Assembly: GCA_003241785.1 (NCBI GenBank)
Contig: QFPW01000004.1
Location: 162,121 to 226,120 of the forward strand
Direction: 5' to 3'
Source of the DNA: Rhodovulum sulfidophilum
Lineage (GTDB): Bacteria; Pseudomonadota; Alphaproteobacteria; Rhodobacterales; Rhodobacteraceae
DNA length: 64,000 bases
In this document: positions 9,307-18,389 of the stretch, in pieces
How the letters are laid out: the number at the start of each line of letters is the position of its first letter
Position numbering within the stretch: the stretch's first letter is position 1
Translations under genes and position numbers: made by a program
Notes under the pieces: generated by a model
The model's database searches: none
The model's input: only the letters and a program-made list of their open reading frames with translations
What the model was told of the DNA's origin: nothing

Positions 9307-10233
9307 TCAGCGCGAGGCGTGGAAGTTGCGGCCGAGCGAGGCCGGGGCGTTGCCGCCGCCCCGCCTGTCCGCGGAGATGATGACGAGCACGACGATGGTG
9401 ATCACATAGGGCGACATCGCGAGATACTCGACCGGGATGCGCGCGCCCGCCGCCTGCAGGTTCAGCTGCAGCACCGAGATGCCGCCGAAGAGATAGGCGC
9501 CGATCAGCACCCGCCACGGCTTCCAGCTCGCGAAGACGACGATGGCGAGCGCGATCCAGCCGGCGCCGGCGGTGATCCCGTCGGTCCACTGCGGCACGCG
9601 CACGAGGCTGACATAGGCGCCGCCGAGCCCGGCCATCGCGCCGCCGAACAGGATCGCGAGCACGCGGATCCGCTGCACCTTGTAGCCGAGCGCGTGGGCG
9701 GCGTCGTGGTTCTCGCCGACCGCGCGCAGCACGAGGCCGACGCGGGTGTAGCGCAGCACGGCCCAGACCGCGGCCACCATCGCGATCGACACATAGACCC
9801 AGAGGTCGTGGTGGAACAGGATCGGGCCCAGCACCGGCATGTCCGAAAGGCCCGGGATCTCGAGCCGCCCGGTCGAGGGCGGCTTCATCCCGACATAGCC
9901 CTGCCCGATCAGCGACGAGAGGCCGAGCCCGAAGAGCGTGAGCGCGAGCCCGGTCGCGACCTGGTTTGCGAGGAAGACCTGCGTCAGGAGCGCGAAGATC
10001 AGCGACAGCGCCGCCCCCGCCGCCGCCGCCGCGACGAAGCCGAGCAGCGGGCTGCCGGAATGGACGGCGGTCGCGAGGCCGCAGACCGCGCCCATGATCA
10101 TCATCCCCTCGACGCCGAGGTTGAGGACGCCCGCCTTCTCGACCACGAGCTCGCCCAAGGCGGCGAGCATGATCGGCACGGCCGCGACCATCAGCGAGGC
10201 GATCAGGATCGCGGGATTGATACCTCCGAGCAT
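9307..10233 (-). CDS. ABC transporter permease, nucleoside type (second permease)
   Basis: A 308-residue inner-membrane permease of the BPD_transp_2 family, similar to NupQ/YufQ. The first segments read INPAILIASLMVAAVPIMLAA and the typical GELVVEKAGVLNLGVEGMM motif follows at about 27-45. The docking loop GENHDAAHALGYKVQRIRV is near residue 177. The ATG at 10233 overlaps the stop of the preceding permease by one base (TGATG), so the two are translationally coupled; the longer open frame upstream is a shadow of that gene. It partners with the permease at 10233-11321 to form a heterodimeric pore. Confidence 0.9.
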   Translation of the reverse strand: MLGGINPAILIASLMVAAVPIMLAALGELVVEKAGVLNLGVEGMMIMGAVCGLATAVHSGSPLLGFVAAAAAGAALSLIFALLTQVFLANQVATGLALTLFGLGLSSLIGQGYVGMKPPSTGRLEIPGLSDMPVLGPILFHHDLWVYVSIAMVAAVWAVLRYTRVGLVLRAVGENHDAAHALGYKVQRIRVLAILFGGAMAGLGGAYVSLVRVPQWTDGITAGAGWIALAIVVFASWKPWRVLIGAYLFGGISVLQLNLQAAGARIPVEYLAMSPYVITIVVLVIISADRRGGGNAPASLGRNFHASR

Positions 10234-11321
10234 CAGGCGGCTCCCTTCACGGCGAGGCGGATCCGGTAGTTCGACAGCACGTCGACCGCGAGCAGGAAGA
10301 AGAGCAGCATTCCCTGGAAGGCCTGGATCGCCGCCGATGGCAGGCTCAGCATGAATTGCGCCAGCTCGCCGCCGATGTAGGTCAGCGCCATCAGCAGGCC
10401 CGCCAGCAGGATGCCGACCGGCGAGAGGCGGCCGAGGAAGGCGACGATGATCGCGGTGAAACCGTAGCCCGAGGCGAAGTCGATCGAGATCTGCCCCGAG
10501 GGGCCCGCGACCTCGAAGAGGCCGGCGAGGCCCGCGAGCGCGCCCGAGATGCCCATGCAGAGCACGACGAGCCGCTGGGGATTGACGCCGGCGAAGCGCG
10601 CGGCGCGCGGCGCCGAGCCGGTGAGGCGGATGTTGAAGCCGAGGATGTGCCGGCGCAGCAGGAATTCCGCCGCGATCACCGCGACGATCGCGGCGATCAC
10701 GCCCCAGTGCAGGCCGGTGTTCGGGATGAGCTCGGCGTTCGCCGCCGCCGGCCACTGGCCGAGGTTGCGCGAGCCCGGGAAGCCGCCGCCCTCGGGGTTG
10801 CGGAGCGCGCCGAGCGCCATCGAGGCGAGCAGCGCCTGGGCGACGTAGACGAGCAGCAGCGAGACGAGGATCTCGTTCGTGCGGAACCGCGTCTTCAGGA
10901 TCGCCGGGATCATCGCCCAGAGAAAGCCGCCGAAGGCGCCCGCGAGTACCATCAGCGGGAAGACGACCGCGCGATTCTCCATCGGATAGAGGGCGAGGCC
11001 CGCGGCGGCGCCGAAGATGGCGCCCATGATGTACTGGCCCTCGGCGCCGATGTTCCAGATCCCGGCGCGGAAGCCGAGCGAGAGCCCGACCGCGATCAGG
11101 ATGAGCGGCGCCGCCTTCACGAGGAGCTGCGGCCGCGAATAGCTCGCCACCGCCTCGTTGAAGAGCGGGTCCCAGAAGATGGTGCGGATCGCCTCGAACG
11201 GGTTCTTGCCCAGGAGCGCGAACATGACGCCGCCCGCGATCATCGTCAGCGCCACGGCGAGGAGCGGCGTCGCGATCGTCCAGGCGCGCGAGGGCGAGGG
11301 ACGCTTCTCAAGGATGAACAT
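10233..11321 (-). CDS. ABC transporter permease, nucleoside type (first permease)
   Basis: A 362-residue permease of the NupP/YufP type. About nine hydrophobic segments follow a short cytoplasmic N-terminus. The family motif KAAPLILIAVGLSLGFRAGIWNIGAEGQ lies near residues 68-96 and FRTNEILVSLLL near 142. Its start overlaps the end of the ATPase gene by 14 bp and its stop overlaps the next permease start by one base. With the ATPase, the second permease and the BMP protein it makes a complete nucleoside/purine-type importer in the inner membrane. Confidence 0.9.
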   Translation of the reverse strand: MFILEKRPSPSRAWTIATPLLAVALTMIAGGVMFALLGKNPFEAIRTIFWDPLFNEAVASYSRPQLLVKAAPLILIAVGLSLGFRAGIWNIGAEGQYIMGAIFGAAAGLALYPMENRAVVFPLMVLAGAFGGFLWAMIPAILKTRFRTNEILVSLLLVYVAQALLASMALGALRNPEGGGFPGSRNLGQWPAAANAELIPNTGLHWGVIAAIVAVIAAEFLLRRHILGFNIRLTGSAPRAARFAGVNPQRLVVLCMGISGALAGLAGLFEVAGPSGQISIDFASGYGFTAIIVAFLGRLSPVGILLAGLLMALTYIGGELAQFMLSLPSAAIQAFQGMLLFFLLAVDVLSNYRIRLAVKGAA

Positions 11322-12828
11322 GGGCGTCCTCCATTCCGTGGGCGCCGCCCATCATCAGGCCGATCTCGTCGACGGTGAGCCCCTGCGTCGGCCGGGGATC
11401 GGTCAGCCGGCCGCCGTTCAGCGCGGCGAAGCGGTCCGCGACCTCGAGCAGCTCGTCGAGGTCCTGGCTGATCACCACGACCGCCGCCCCCTCCGCCGCG
11501 CGGTCGAGCAGCGCCTGGCGGATCGAGGCCGCGGCGGCCGCGTCCACGCCCCAGGTCGGCTGGTTGACGACGACGACGGTCGGCGCCTGCAGCAGCTCCC
11601 GCCCGATCACGAATTTCTGCAGGTTGCCGCCCGAGAGCGCCCGCGCCGCGACCTCGATCCCGGGCGTGCGCACGTCGTAGTCCTGGACCACCTCGCGCGC
11701 GAAGGCCCTGGTCATGGCCCAGTCGATGAGGCCCCGGGACACCAGCCCGCGGCGCAGCGCGCCCGAAAGAAGCGCGTTCTCGGTGAGGCTCATGTCCGGC
11801 GCGGCGGCGTGGCCGAGGCGTTCCTCCGGCGCCGCGACGAGGCCGAGCGCGCGGCGCTCGACCGGGCCGAGGGCGCCCACGCCCTTGCCGTCGATCTGCA
11901 CCGCGTCGCGCGGCGAGCGCAATTCGCCCGAAAGCGCCAGCAGGAGCTCGTCCTGCCCGTTGCCCGCGACGCCGGCGATGCCGAGCACCTCGCCCTTGCG
12001 CACCGCGAAGCTCACGTCCTTGAGGCCGATCCCGAACGGATTGGGCGAGGCGACCGAGAGGCCGGCGACCTCGAGCGCGATCGGTCCCTGCTCCTTCGCC
12101 GCGCGCTCCGGCGGGGTCAGGGTCTGGCCGACCATCATCTCGGCGAGCTCGCGCGCGGTCTTCTCGCGCGGGTCGCAGCGGCCGACCACCTTGCCGCGGC
12201 GCAGGATCGTCGCCCCGTCGCAGAGCGCGCGGATCTCCTCGAGCTTGTGGCTGATGTAGAGGATCGCCGTGCCCTCCGCCGAGAGCTGGCGCAGCGTGCG
12301 GAACAGGATCTCGACCTCCTGCGGCGTCAGCACGCTGGTCGGCTCGTCCATGATCAGGAGCTTCGGGTCCTGCAGGAGGCAGCGCACGATCTCGACCCGC
12401 TGCCGCTCGCCGGCCGAAAGGTCGCCGACCAGCCGGCCGGGATCGAGCGGCAGGCCGTAGGCCTCGGAAACCTCGCGGATCCGGCTCGCGAGCGCGCGCA
12501 TCGGCGGCGGGTTCTCCATGCCGAGCGCCACGTTCTCGGCCACGTTCAGCGCGTCGAACAGCGAGAAATGCTGGAACACCATCGCGACCCCGAGCGCGCG
12601 CGCGACCGAGGGCTTCGGCGGCGCGTAGGGCTCGCCGCGCAGCTTCATCGAGCCGCTGTCCGGCCGCACCAGGCCGTAGATCATCTTGACGAGCGTCGAC
12701 TTTCCCGCGCCATTCTCGCCGAGGAGCGCGTGGACCTCCCCCGGCGCGATGGAGAAGCTCACGTCCTCGTTCGCCTTGACGCCGGGATAGGATTTGGAGA
12801 GCCCGTCGATCTCGATGAGCGGCGTCAT
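11308..12828 (-). CDS. ABC transporter ATP-binding protein with two ABC domains, nucleoside type
   Basis: A 506-residue ATPase with two fused nucleotide-binding domains, the normal form in BMP/NupO-type importers. Domain 1 has Walker A GENGAGKS near residues 37-44, signature LSAGERQRVEIVR and Walker B LLIMDEPTSVLTP. Domain 2 has a degenerate Walker A-like GVAGNGQDEL (the P-loop lysine is missing), signature LSGGNLQKFVIGREL and a changed Walker B region (TVVVVNQPTWGVD, with N where the second domain usually has NP/DEP). That asymmetry is characteristic of this ATPase class. It is the first gene of the operon and diverges from dnaE. Confidence 0.92.
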   Translation of the reverse strand: MTPLIEIDGLSKSYPGVKANEDVSFSIAPGEVHALLGENGAGKSTLVKMIYGLVRPDSGSMKLRGEPYAPPKPSVARALGVAMVFQHFSLFDALNVAENVALGMENPPPMRALASRIREVSEAYGLPLDPGRLVGDLSAGERQRVEIVRCLLQDPKLLIMDEPTSVLTPQEVEILFRTLRQLSAEGTAILYISHKLEEIRALCDGATILRRGKVVGRCDPREKTARELAEMMVGQTLTPPERAAKEQGPIALEVAGLSVASPNPFGIGLKDVSFAVRKGEVLGIAGVAGNGQDELLLALSGELRSPRDAVQIDGKGVGALGPVERRALGLVAAPEERLGHAAAPDMSLTENALLSGALRRGLVSRGLIDWAMTRAFAREVVQDYDVRTPGIEVAARALSGGNLQKFVIGRELLQAPTVVVVNQPTWGVDAAAAASIRQALLDRAAEGAAVVVISQDLDELLEVADRFAALNGGRLTDPRPTQGLTVDEIGLMMGGAHGMEDAHVHP

Positions 12829-13017
12829 GCGGCGACGGTCGGAAGGCGGGGCGCGGCGGCGCGGAATGGCATCGTCGGCGGGGCTCCCTGTTGTTCGCCT
12901 CGATAACAGTCACGTAACCGGGAGCGATGCAAGCGCGGCGTGCAATCAGCGGGGGAGCGACGCGTGGTTGCGCAGTCCTCCGGCCTCCCCCGGCGCCAAT
13001 GCCCAATAGCGCGCCAC

Positions 13018-13046
13018 TTGGACGCGACAAACGGGGAGTGCTAGAC
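13018..13046 (+). promoter_or_regulatory. Candidate dnaE promoter placing transcription start at the start codon
   Basis: A -35-like TTGGAC (13018-13023) and a -10-like CTAGAC (13041-13046) are separated by 17 bp. Transcription would begin at about 13053, next to the dnaE ATG at 13054, giving a leaderless or nearly leaderless message. The -10 match is only moderate, and there is no clear ribosome-binding site before the ATG, which agrees with that reading. Confidence 0.4.
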
Positions 13047-13053
13047 AGGCGCC

Positions 13054-16000
13054 ATGACCGAGCCGCGATTCATCCACCTCCGCCTCCACTCCGCCTATTC
13101 GCTGCTCGAGGGCGCGATCCAGGTGAAGAAACTGCCGAAGCTCTGCCGCGACGCCGGCATGCCGGCGGTCGCGCTCACCGATACCGGCAACCTCTTCGCC
13201 GCGCAGGAATTCTCGAGCGTGCTCGCGAAGGAGGGGATCCAGCCGATCATGGGTTGCCAGATCGCCCTCGCCCACGCGGTGGTCGGGCCCGGGGAGAAGG
13301 CGCCGACCCCGCGCCACGTCGTCCTGCTCGCGCAGGACGAGGCCGGTTTCGCCAACCTGCTCCACCTCTCCTCGATCAACTACCTCGACTGCGGCGCCGC
13401 GGCGCCGCATGTGCCGATCGCGGCGCTCGAGGCCCACGCGGCGGGGCTCATCTGCCTGACCGGCGGCGCCGAGGGGCCGGTCGGCCAGCTGATCCGCGAC
13501 GGCCAGCCGGGAAAGGCGCGCGACCTGCTGGCCCGGCTCGCCGGGATCTTCCCCGACCGGCTCTACGTCGAGGTGCAGCGCCACCCGATGAACGGCGCGC
13601 CGCGCACGCTCGCGGAGGCGGCGACCGAGCCCGGGCTGGTGCAGCTCGCCTACGAGCTCGACCTGCCGCTGGTCGCCACCAACGACGTGCATTTCCCCGA
13701 CGCGAAGATGTACGACGCGCATGACGCGCTGCTCTGCATCGCCGACGGCGCCTATGTCGACCAGCAGGGGCCGCGGCGGCGGCTGACGCCGGAGCATTCC
13801 TTCAAGTCGCAGGCGGAGATGGTGGCGCTCTTCGCCGACCTGCCCGAGGCGGTCGAGAACACGGTCGAGATCGCCCGCCGCTGCGCCTTCCGGCCGCGCA
13901 AGCGCGACCCGATCCTGCCGCGCTTCGCCGAGGACGAGGTCGAGGAACTGCGCCGGCAGGCCCGCGCCGGCCTCGCGGCGCGGCTCGCGGTCATCCCGCA
14001 TTCGGTCAGCGTCGCGGAATACGAGGCGCGGCTCGAATTCGAGCTCGGCGTTATCGAGGGCATGGGCTTTCCCGGCTATTTCCTCATCGTCGCCGACTTC
14101 ATCAAATGGGCGAAGGATCATTCGATCCCGGTCGGCCCGGGCCGCGGCTCCGGCGCGGGCTCGCTCGTCGCCTACGCGCTGACGATTACCGATCTGGATC
14201 CATTGCGTTACGGGCTGCTCTTCGAGCGGTTCCTGAACCCGGAACGCATTTCGATGCCCGACTTCGACATCGACTTCTGCATGGACCGCCGCGAGGAGGT
14301 CATCGCCTATGTGCAGGAGCGCTACGGCCGCGACCGGGTGGCGCAGATCATCACCTTCGGCGCCTTGCTCTCCAAGGCCGCCGTGCGCGACGCGGGCCGC
14401 GTGCTGCAGATGCCCTATGGCCAGGTCGACCGGCTCTCGAAGCTGATCCCGGTCGAGGGGGTGAAGCCGGTCTCGGTCGAGAAGGCGCTGGCCGACGAGC
14501 CGAGGCTGCGCGACGAGGCGCGCAAGGAGCCGCGGGTGAAGCGGCTCCTCGACATCGCGCAGCAGATCGAGGGGCTTCTCAGGAACGCCTCGACCCACGC
14601 GGCGGGCGTGGTGATCGGCGACCGGCCGCTGGTGGAGCTGGTGCCGCTCTACCGCGACCCGCGCTCGGACATGCCCGCGACGCAGTTCAACATGAAATGG
14701 GTCGAGGACGCGGGCCTGGTGAAGTTCGACTTCCTCGGGTTGAAGACGCTGACGGTGATCCAGAACGCGCTCGACCTCCTGAAGATGCGCGGCGTGGAGA
14801 TCGATATCGCGGCGATCCCGATCGACGACGCCAAGACCTACGAGCTCTATTCGAGCGCCCAGTCCGTCGCGATCTTCCAGGTGGAAAGCTCGGGCATGCG
14901 CGACGCGCTGCGCCAGCTCCGGCCGACCTGCATCGAGGACATCATCGCGCTGGTGGCGCTCTACCGCCCCGGCCCGATGGAGAACATCCCGAAATTCTGC
15001 AACGTGAAGAACGGCCGGGAGAAGCGCGACAACCTGCATCCCTCGATCGACGGCATCCTCGACGAGACGCAAGGCATCATCGTCTACCAGGAGCAGGTGA
15101 TGGAGATCGCCCGCAAGATGGCGGGCTATTCGCTCGGCGGCGCCGACCTGCTCCGGCGCGCGATGGGCAAGAAGATCCAGGCGGAGATGGACGCGCAGAA
15201 GCCCTTGTTCCTCAAGGGCGCGGCGGAGAACGGCGTCGGCAAGGCCAAGGCCGAGGAAGTCTGGAACCTGCTCGACAAGTTCGCCAACTACGGCTTCAAC
15301 AAGTCGCACGCCGCCGCCTACGCGGTGGTGAGCTACCAGACCGCCTGGCTGAAGGCGAACCACCCGGTCGAGTTCATGGCCGCGGTGATGAACTGCGACA
15401 TTCATCTGACCGACAAGCTCGGCGCCTACAAGCAGGAGGTCGACCGGCTCGACATCGGCGTGGTGCCCCCCTGCGTGAACCGCTCCGAGGCGACCTTCAC
15501 GGTGCGCGAGGGCAAGATCGTCTACGGGCTCGGCGCGCTCAAGAACGTCGGCGTGGAGGCGATGCGCCTCATCACCGAGGCGCGGGCGACGGGCGGGAGC
15601 TTCCAGAGCCTGTTCGACTTCGCCGCCCGGGTCGATCTCAAGCGCGTCGGCAAGCGCGCGCTCGAGATGCTCGCCCGCGCCGGCGCGCTCGACGCGCTCG
15701 ATTCGAACCGGCGCAAGGTCTTCGAGAGCCTCGAGCCGCTGGTCGCCTATTCGGCGGCGGCGCATGAGGAGCGCGCCTCGGCGCAGGTGAGCCTGTTCGG
15801 CGACGCGACGACCGAGCTGCCCGCGCCGCGCCTGCCCAGCCCCGACGACTGGACCCCGGTCGAGCGGCTCGGGCAGGAGCACCAGGCGGTCGGCTTCTAT
15901 CTCTCCGGCCACCCGCTCGACGACTATCAGGGCGCGCTCCGGCGGCAGAAGGTGCTGACCCACGCCGAGCTCCTGCGCCGCGCGCTCGACGCGGGCGCGG

Positions 16001-16500
16001 TCAGCGCGCGGATCGCGGGCTCGGTCGCGGTGAAGGAGGAGCGCAAGTCCGCGCGCGGCAACCGCTTCGCCTTCGTCCGGCTGAGCGACCCGACCGGGCT
16101 CTACGAGGTCCGCGTCTTCTCCGACGTGCTCGACCAGGCGCGCCAGCATCTCGAGGCCGGCTGCAACGTCGTGCTGACCGTCGAGGCGACGATCGAGGGC
16201 GACGATATGAAGCTCCTCGCCCGCGCCGCGCAGCCGATCGACCAGGTGGTCGCCAACGCCGCGAGCTCCGGGCTCCGGATCTTCGTCGACGACGCCGCGG
16301 CGGCGGGCTCGCTCGCCAACCGGCTCGCGGCGATCCAGCGCGACGGCGGCGCCCGGCGCGGCCCGGTCGAGATCGTGCTGCGCGCGCCCGACCTGCCCGG
16401 CGAGACCATCGTGGCGCTCCGGGACCCCTACCCGCTGTCGCCGCAGGTGATCGGCGCGGTGAAGTCGGTGACCGGCGTCGCGCTGGTCGAGGAATTCTGA
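13054..16500 (+). CDS. dnaE: DNA polymerase III subunit alpha
   Basis: The 1148-residue catalytic subunit of the replicative polymerase, close to the E. coli length of 1160. The N-terminal PHP domain begins at FIHLRLHSAYSLLEGAI. The palm carries the catalytic aspartates in MPDFDIDFC (D403, D405 and D407 region) and in VKFDFLGLKTL (D559). The family motifs PVGPGRGSGAGSLVAYAL and NYGFNKSHAAAYAVVSYQT are intact. An OB-fold (SVAVKEERKSARGNRFAFV) lies near residue 990. The gene diverges from the nucleoside-type transporter, and the next gene follows 17 bp after its stop. Confidence 0.97.
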   Translation: MTEPRFIHLRLHSAYSLLEGAIQVKKLPKLCRDAGMPAVALTDTGNLFAAQEFSSVLAKEGIQPIMGCQIALAHAVVGPGEKAPTPRHVVLLAQDEAGFANLLHLSSINYLDCGAAAPHVPIAALEAHAAGLICLTGGAEGPVGQLIRDGQPGKARDLLARLAGIFPDRLYVEVQRHPMNGAPRTLAEAATEPGLVQLAYELDLPLVATNDVHFPDAKMYDAHDALLCIADGAYVDQQGPRRRLTPEHSFKSQAEMVALFADLPEAVENTVEIARRCAFRPRKRDPILPRFAEDEVEELRRQARAGLAARLAVIPHSVSVAEYEARLEFELGVIEGMGFPGYFLIVADFIKWAKDHSIPVGPGRGSGAGSLVAYALTITDLDPLRYGLLFERFLNPERISMPDFDIDFCMDRREEVIAYVQERYGRDRVAQIITFGALLSKAAVRDAGRVLQMPYGQVDRLSKLIPVEGVKPVSVEKALADEPRLRDEARKEPRVKRLLDIAQQIEGLLRNASTHAAGVVIGDRPLVELVPLYRDPRSDMPATQFNMKWVEDAGLVKFDFLGLKTLTVIQNALDLLKMRGVEIDIAAIPIDDAKTYELYSSAQSVAIFQVESSGMRDALRQLRPTCIEDIIALVALYRPGPMENIPKFCNVKNGREKRDNLHPSIDGILDETQGIIVYQEQVMEIARKMAGYSLGGADLLRRAMGKKIQAEMDAQKPLFLKGAAENGVGKAKAEEVWNLLDKFANYGFNKSHAAAYAVVSYQTAWLKANHPVEFMAAVMNCDIHLTDKLGAYKQEVDRLDIGVVPPCVNRSEATFTVREGKIVYGLGALKNVGVEAMRLITEARATGGSFQSLFDFAARVDLKRVGKRALEMLARAGALDALDSNRRKVFESLEPLVAYSAAAHEERASAQVSLFGDATTELPAPRLPSPDDWTPVERLGQEHQAVGFYLSGHPLDDYQGALRRQKVLTHAELLRRALDAGAVSARIAGSVAVKEERKSARGNRFAFVRLSDPTGLYEVRVFSDVLDQARQHLEAGCNVVLTVEATIEGDDMKLLARAAQPIDQVVANAASSGLRIFVDDAAAAGSLANRLAAIQRDGGARRGPVEIVLRAPDLPGETIVALRDPYPLSPQVIGAVKSVTGVALVEEF

Positions 16501-16517
16501 AGCGGCGGAGGTCGGAC

Positions 16518-17186
16518 ATGCTCGGGGCGATCGGCGATTTCCTTCCCGTGGCGATGGTGCTCGCCCTGAGCCCGCCGCCGGTCATCGTCGTCGTGATCCT
16601 GCTGGGGCGCGTCGACGGCCCGCGCCACGGCGCGGTCTTCGCCGCGGGCTGGCTCGCCGGGCTCGCGCTCGCGACCATCCCGCTCGCGCTCGCCGCCGGG
16701 GAGGTCGACACCGGCGCGTCGTTCTACCTCGGCGCCGGCCTGCAGATTCTGCTGGGGCTCGGCCTGCTGGCGGCGGCGTTCCGGAAATGGCGCACCCGTC
16801 CGCGCCCCGGCGCGGAGCTCGAACTGCCCGGCTGGGCCGCCGCGCTCGACCGGCTGTCGCTTCCGAAGGCGGGATCGCTCGGCGTCGTGGTCGCCCTCGC
16901 GAATCCCAAGCACCTCGCCTTCGCCTTCGCCGGCGTCTCGATCATCGCGGAACACGGGCTCGAGGGGCGGCGCGCGCTGATCGCGGCCCTCGTGTTCATC
17001 GCGCTGAGCTCGGCCGGCGTGCTGGGCGCGCTCGCGCTGCGCTACGCCGGCGGCGAGCGCGGCGCGCGGCGGCTCGAAGGCGTGAAACGGTTCATGCTGC
17101 GCAACAACAAGGTGATCATGATGGTCATCCTCGCGGTCATCGGCGCGAAGATGCTGGGGGACGGACTGGCCGCGCTCGGGGGGTGA
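16518..17186 (+). CDS. GAP family (Sap-like) membrane protein
   Basis: A 222-residue integral membrane protein. The N-terminal motif DFLPVAMVLALSPPPVIVVVILL and the central SLGVVVALANPKHLAFAFAGV are typical of GAP/Sap (sulfolipid-1-addressing-like) proteins, which share the LysE/RhtB-like fold. About six hydrophobic segments are visible, with a final NNKVIMMVILAVIGAKMLGDG helix. The gene lies 17 bp after dnaE and may be transcribed with it. Substrate is unknown; a small-molecule exporter is the usual guess. Confidence 0.78.
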   Translation: MLGAIGDFLPVAMVLALSPPPVIVVVILLGRVDGPRHGAVFAAGWLAGLALATIPLALAAGEVDTGASFYLGAGLQILLGLGLLAAAFRKWRTRPRPGAELELPGWAAALDRLSLPKAGSLGVVVALANPKHLAFAFAGVSIIAEHGLEGRRALIAALVFIALSSAGVLGALALRYAGGERGARRLEGVKRFMLRNNKVIMMVILAVIGAKMLGDGLAALGG

Positions 17187-17256
17187 AGCCGGGAAGTCGT
17201 CCGCGCGGCGCCGGGGGCCGGACCGCCGGATTTCGCCGACGGCCCGGTGAGGCTCC

Positions 17257-17520
17257 CTACGTCCCCTGATTGTCAGGCTGCGCGCGGACCGACAGGCGGC
17301 CGCGCAGCGAGATGCGATAGGGTCCGCCGGCGTGGGATTCGATCAACCGCCGTCGCCGCAGCCGGTTGAAGAGGGCGAGGTCGAACCCGGCGAGGATCAT
17401 CCCCTCGCGCGTCACGCAGGTCACGGCCGTGATCTTGGGGCCATCCTCGCGCTCGTGCAGCACGCGGCCGCCCAGCGCCAGAACGTGCAACGCACGTTGC
17501 TCTTGTCTTGAGATATTCAT
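17257..17520 (-). CDS. YjhX family protein (UPF0386, putative toxin)
   Basis: An 87-residue protein collinear with E. coli YjhX: it begins MNISRQEQRALHVLALGGR, continues through ITAVTCVTREGMILA and ends in SVRAQPDNQG, matching the family's RAQPDN ending. YjhX has been predicted to be the toxin of a pair with the acetyltransferase YjhQ, but here no acetyltransferase gene is adjacent. It may therefore act as a small DNA-binding or regulatory protein. The upstream 290 bp are AT-richer and hold its promoter. Confidence 0.88.
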   Translation of the reverse strand: MNISRQEQRALHVLALGGRVLHEREDGPKITAVTCVTREGMILAGFDLALFNRLRRRRLIESHAGGPYRISLRGRLSVRAQPDNQGT

Positions 17521-17809
17521 CGATGTCTCGTGTGATCATGTGAAAACACAGCCGAGCGCGGTCGCGCCCGGCAGCTCCGGTTTCACAGGGCTCTCCGACG
17601 ATCAGAGAGCCGTCTCACACAATCTCAGACATCCAGTCTCCATTGCCCGAGCGGCGGGCTCGCCCACCACTCGGGGCGCACTCTAGGGCGCCTCCGCCCG
17701 GAGCACAACCGCGCGCGGGGCCGTGCCCCGCCGGGCAAAATAAAAGGGCACCGCCAAGCGGTGCCCTGTTTTCCCCGAACGGTCGCGACCGGTCAGGCCC
17801 GGAACGATC
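17521..17809. other. Intergenic region upstream of the yjhX-like gene
   Basis: No gene is seen. Directly before the yjhX-like ATG lies the interrupted repeat TGTG (17550-17553 area) with CACA, and a 7-bp hairpin GGCTCTC/GAGAGCC occupies about 17589-17611. The terminator of the next minus-strand gene lies at 17745-17767. The yjhX promoter is presumably here, but no clear hexamer pair could be fixed. Confidence 0.4.
17745..17767 (-). terminator. Rho-independent terminator
   Basis: Arms 17745-17754 (AGGGCACCGC) and 17758-17767 pair perfectly over 10 bp with a 3-nt loop. On the minus strand the stem is followed by TTTTATTTTG, an excellent U-tract for the small gene ending at 17810. On the plus strand GTTTT follows, so it may act in both directions. 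Confidence 0.85.
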
Positions 17810-18130
17810 TCAGGCGGCCTCGGCTTCCGACCGGTGCGCCTGACGCTCGCTCTCCTCGCGGCTGAGCGCCACCGAGGTCCGCACGCCGCGGCGCACGAAA
17901 TCCATCATGCCGTTGACACAGCGCTCGTTGGGGTCGATCCCCGCGCACATCAGCACCTCGCGGCCGTCGCGGGACCGCGCCCAGCGCGCGATCACCTCGG
18001 CGCCGTTGCCGTACTTCTTGTCGTCGGCGATCGCATCGTCCAGGGCCGCCAGAACCACGGCGGCGAACAGCTTCTGCGCCCGCGCACCCTGGTCATTCGT
18101 TAACGCGACCTGATCAACGTAATCGAACAT
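17810..18130 (-). CDS. Small conserved protein, function unknown
   Basis: A 106-residue soluble, acidic protein. The chosen ATG at 18130 is preceded by a GAGGAAGGA purine run; the frame stays open further upstream to 18277 but that part is AT-rich and looks like leader. The sequence (MFDYVDQVALTNDQGARAQK, then DDAIADDKKYGNG and REVLMCAGIDPNERCVNGM) resembles small proteins that I recall as conserved in Rhodobacterales (possibly DUF6280); I am not certain of the family name. It is transcribed alone, with its own promoter and a strong terminator. Function unknown. Confidence 0.7.
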   Translation of the reverse strand: MFDYVDQVALTNDQGARAQKLFAAVVLAALDDAIADDKKYGNGAEVIARWARSRDGREVLMCAGIDPNERCVNGMMDFVRRGVRTSVALSREESERQAHRSEAEAA

Positions 18131-18201
18131 TACGCTTGTCCTTCCTCTCAGTCCGTCGAATTTTTGGCGCACTATGACGATTGTGCGACGTTCGGGGAGT
18201 G

Positions 18202-18229
18202 CCATTATCACATGGCAGTCATGCGTCAA
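18202..18229 (-). promoter_or_regulatory. Candidate promoter of the small gene at 17810-18130
   Basis: Read on the minus strand, TTGACG (18224-18229) and TAATGG (18202-18207; overlapping GATAAT) are separated by 16 bp. The start would lie near 18195, giving a 5' leader of about 65 nt. The surrounding 250 bp are AT-richer than the window, as expected for a promoter region. Confidence 0.45.
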
Positions 18230-18389
18230 TCGTATAGGCATCCAAGCAAGGAAACATATAGGCGGGGAAACGCCCATATCAACGCCCGCGGCGCTTGGCC
18301 CCGACCGTGTTCACATTTCCGTGCCAAGCCTAACCGATCCGGCGGGGAGCCTCAACCGATCACATTCGCGTCAGGAACGCCGGAACGGG

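Noticed and set aside
12946..16149. Minus-strand open frame of 1067 codons antisense to dnaE
   Set aside because: Composition is Arg/His/Asp-rich, typical of an antisense shadow; dnaE on the plus strand is complete and unmistakable.
17560..17690. Possible tRNA or small RNA upstream of the yjhX-like gene
   Set aside because: One short hairpin is present, but there is no T-arm motif, no acceptor stem and no terminator in the right place.
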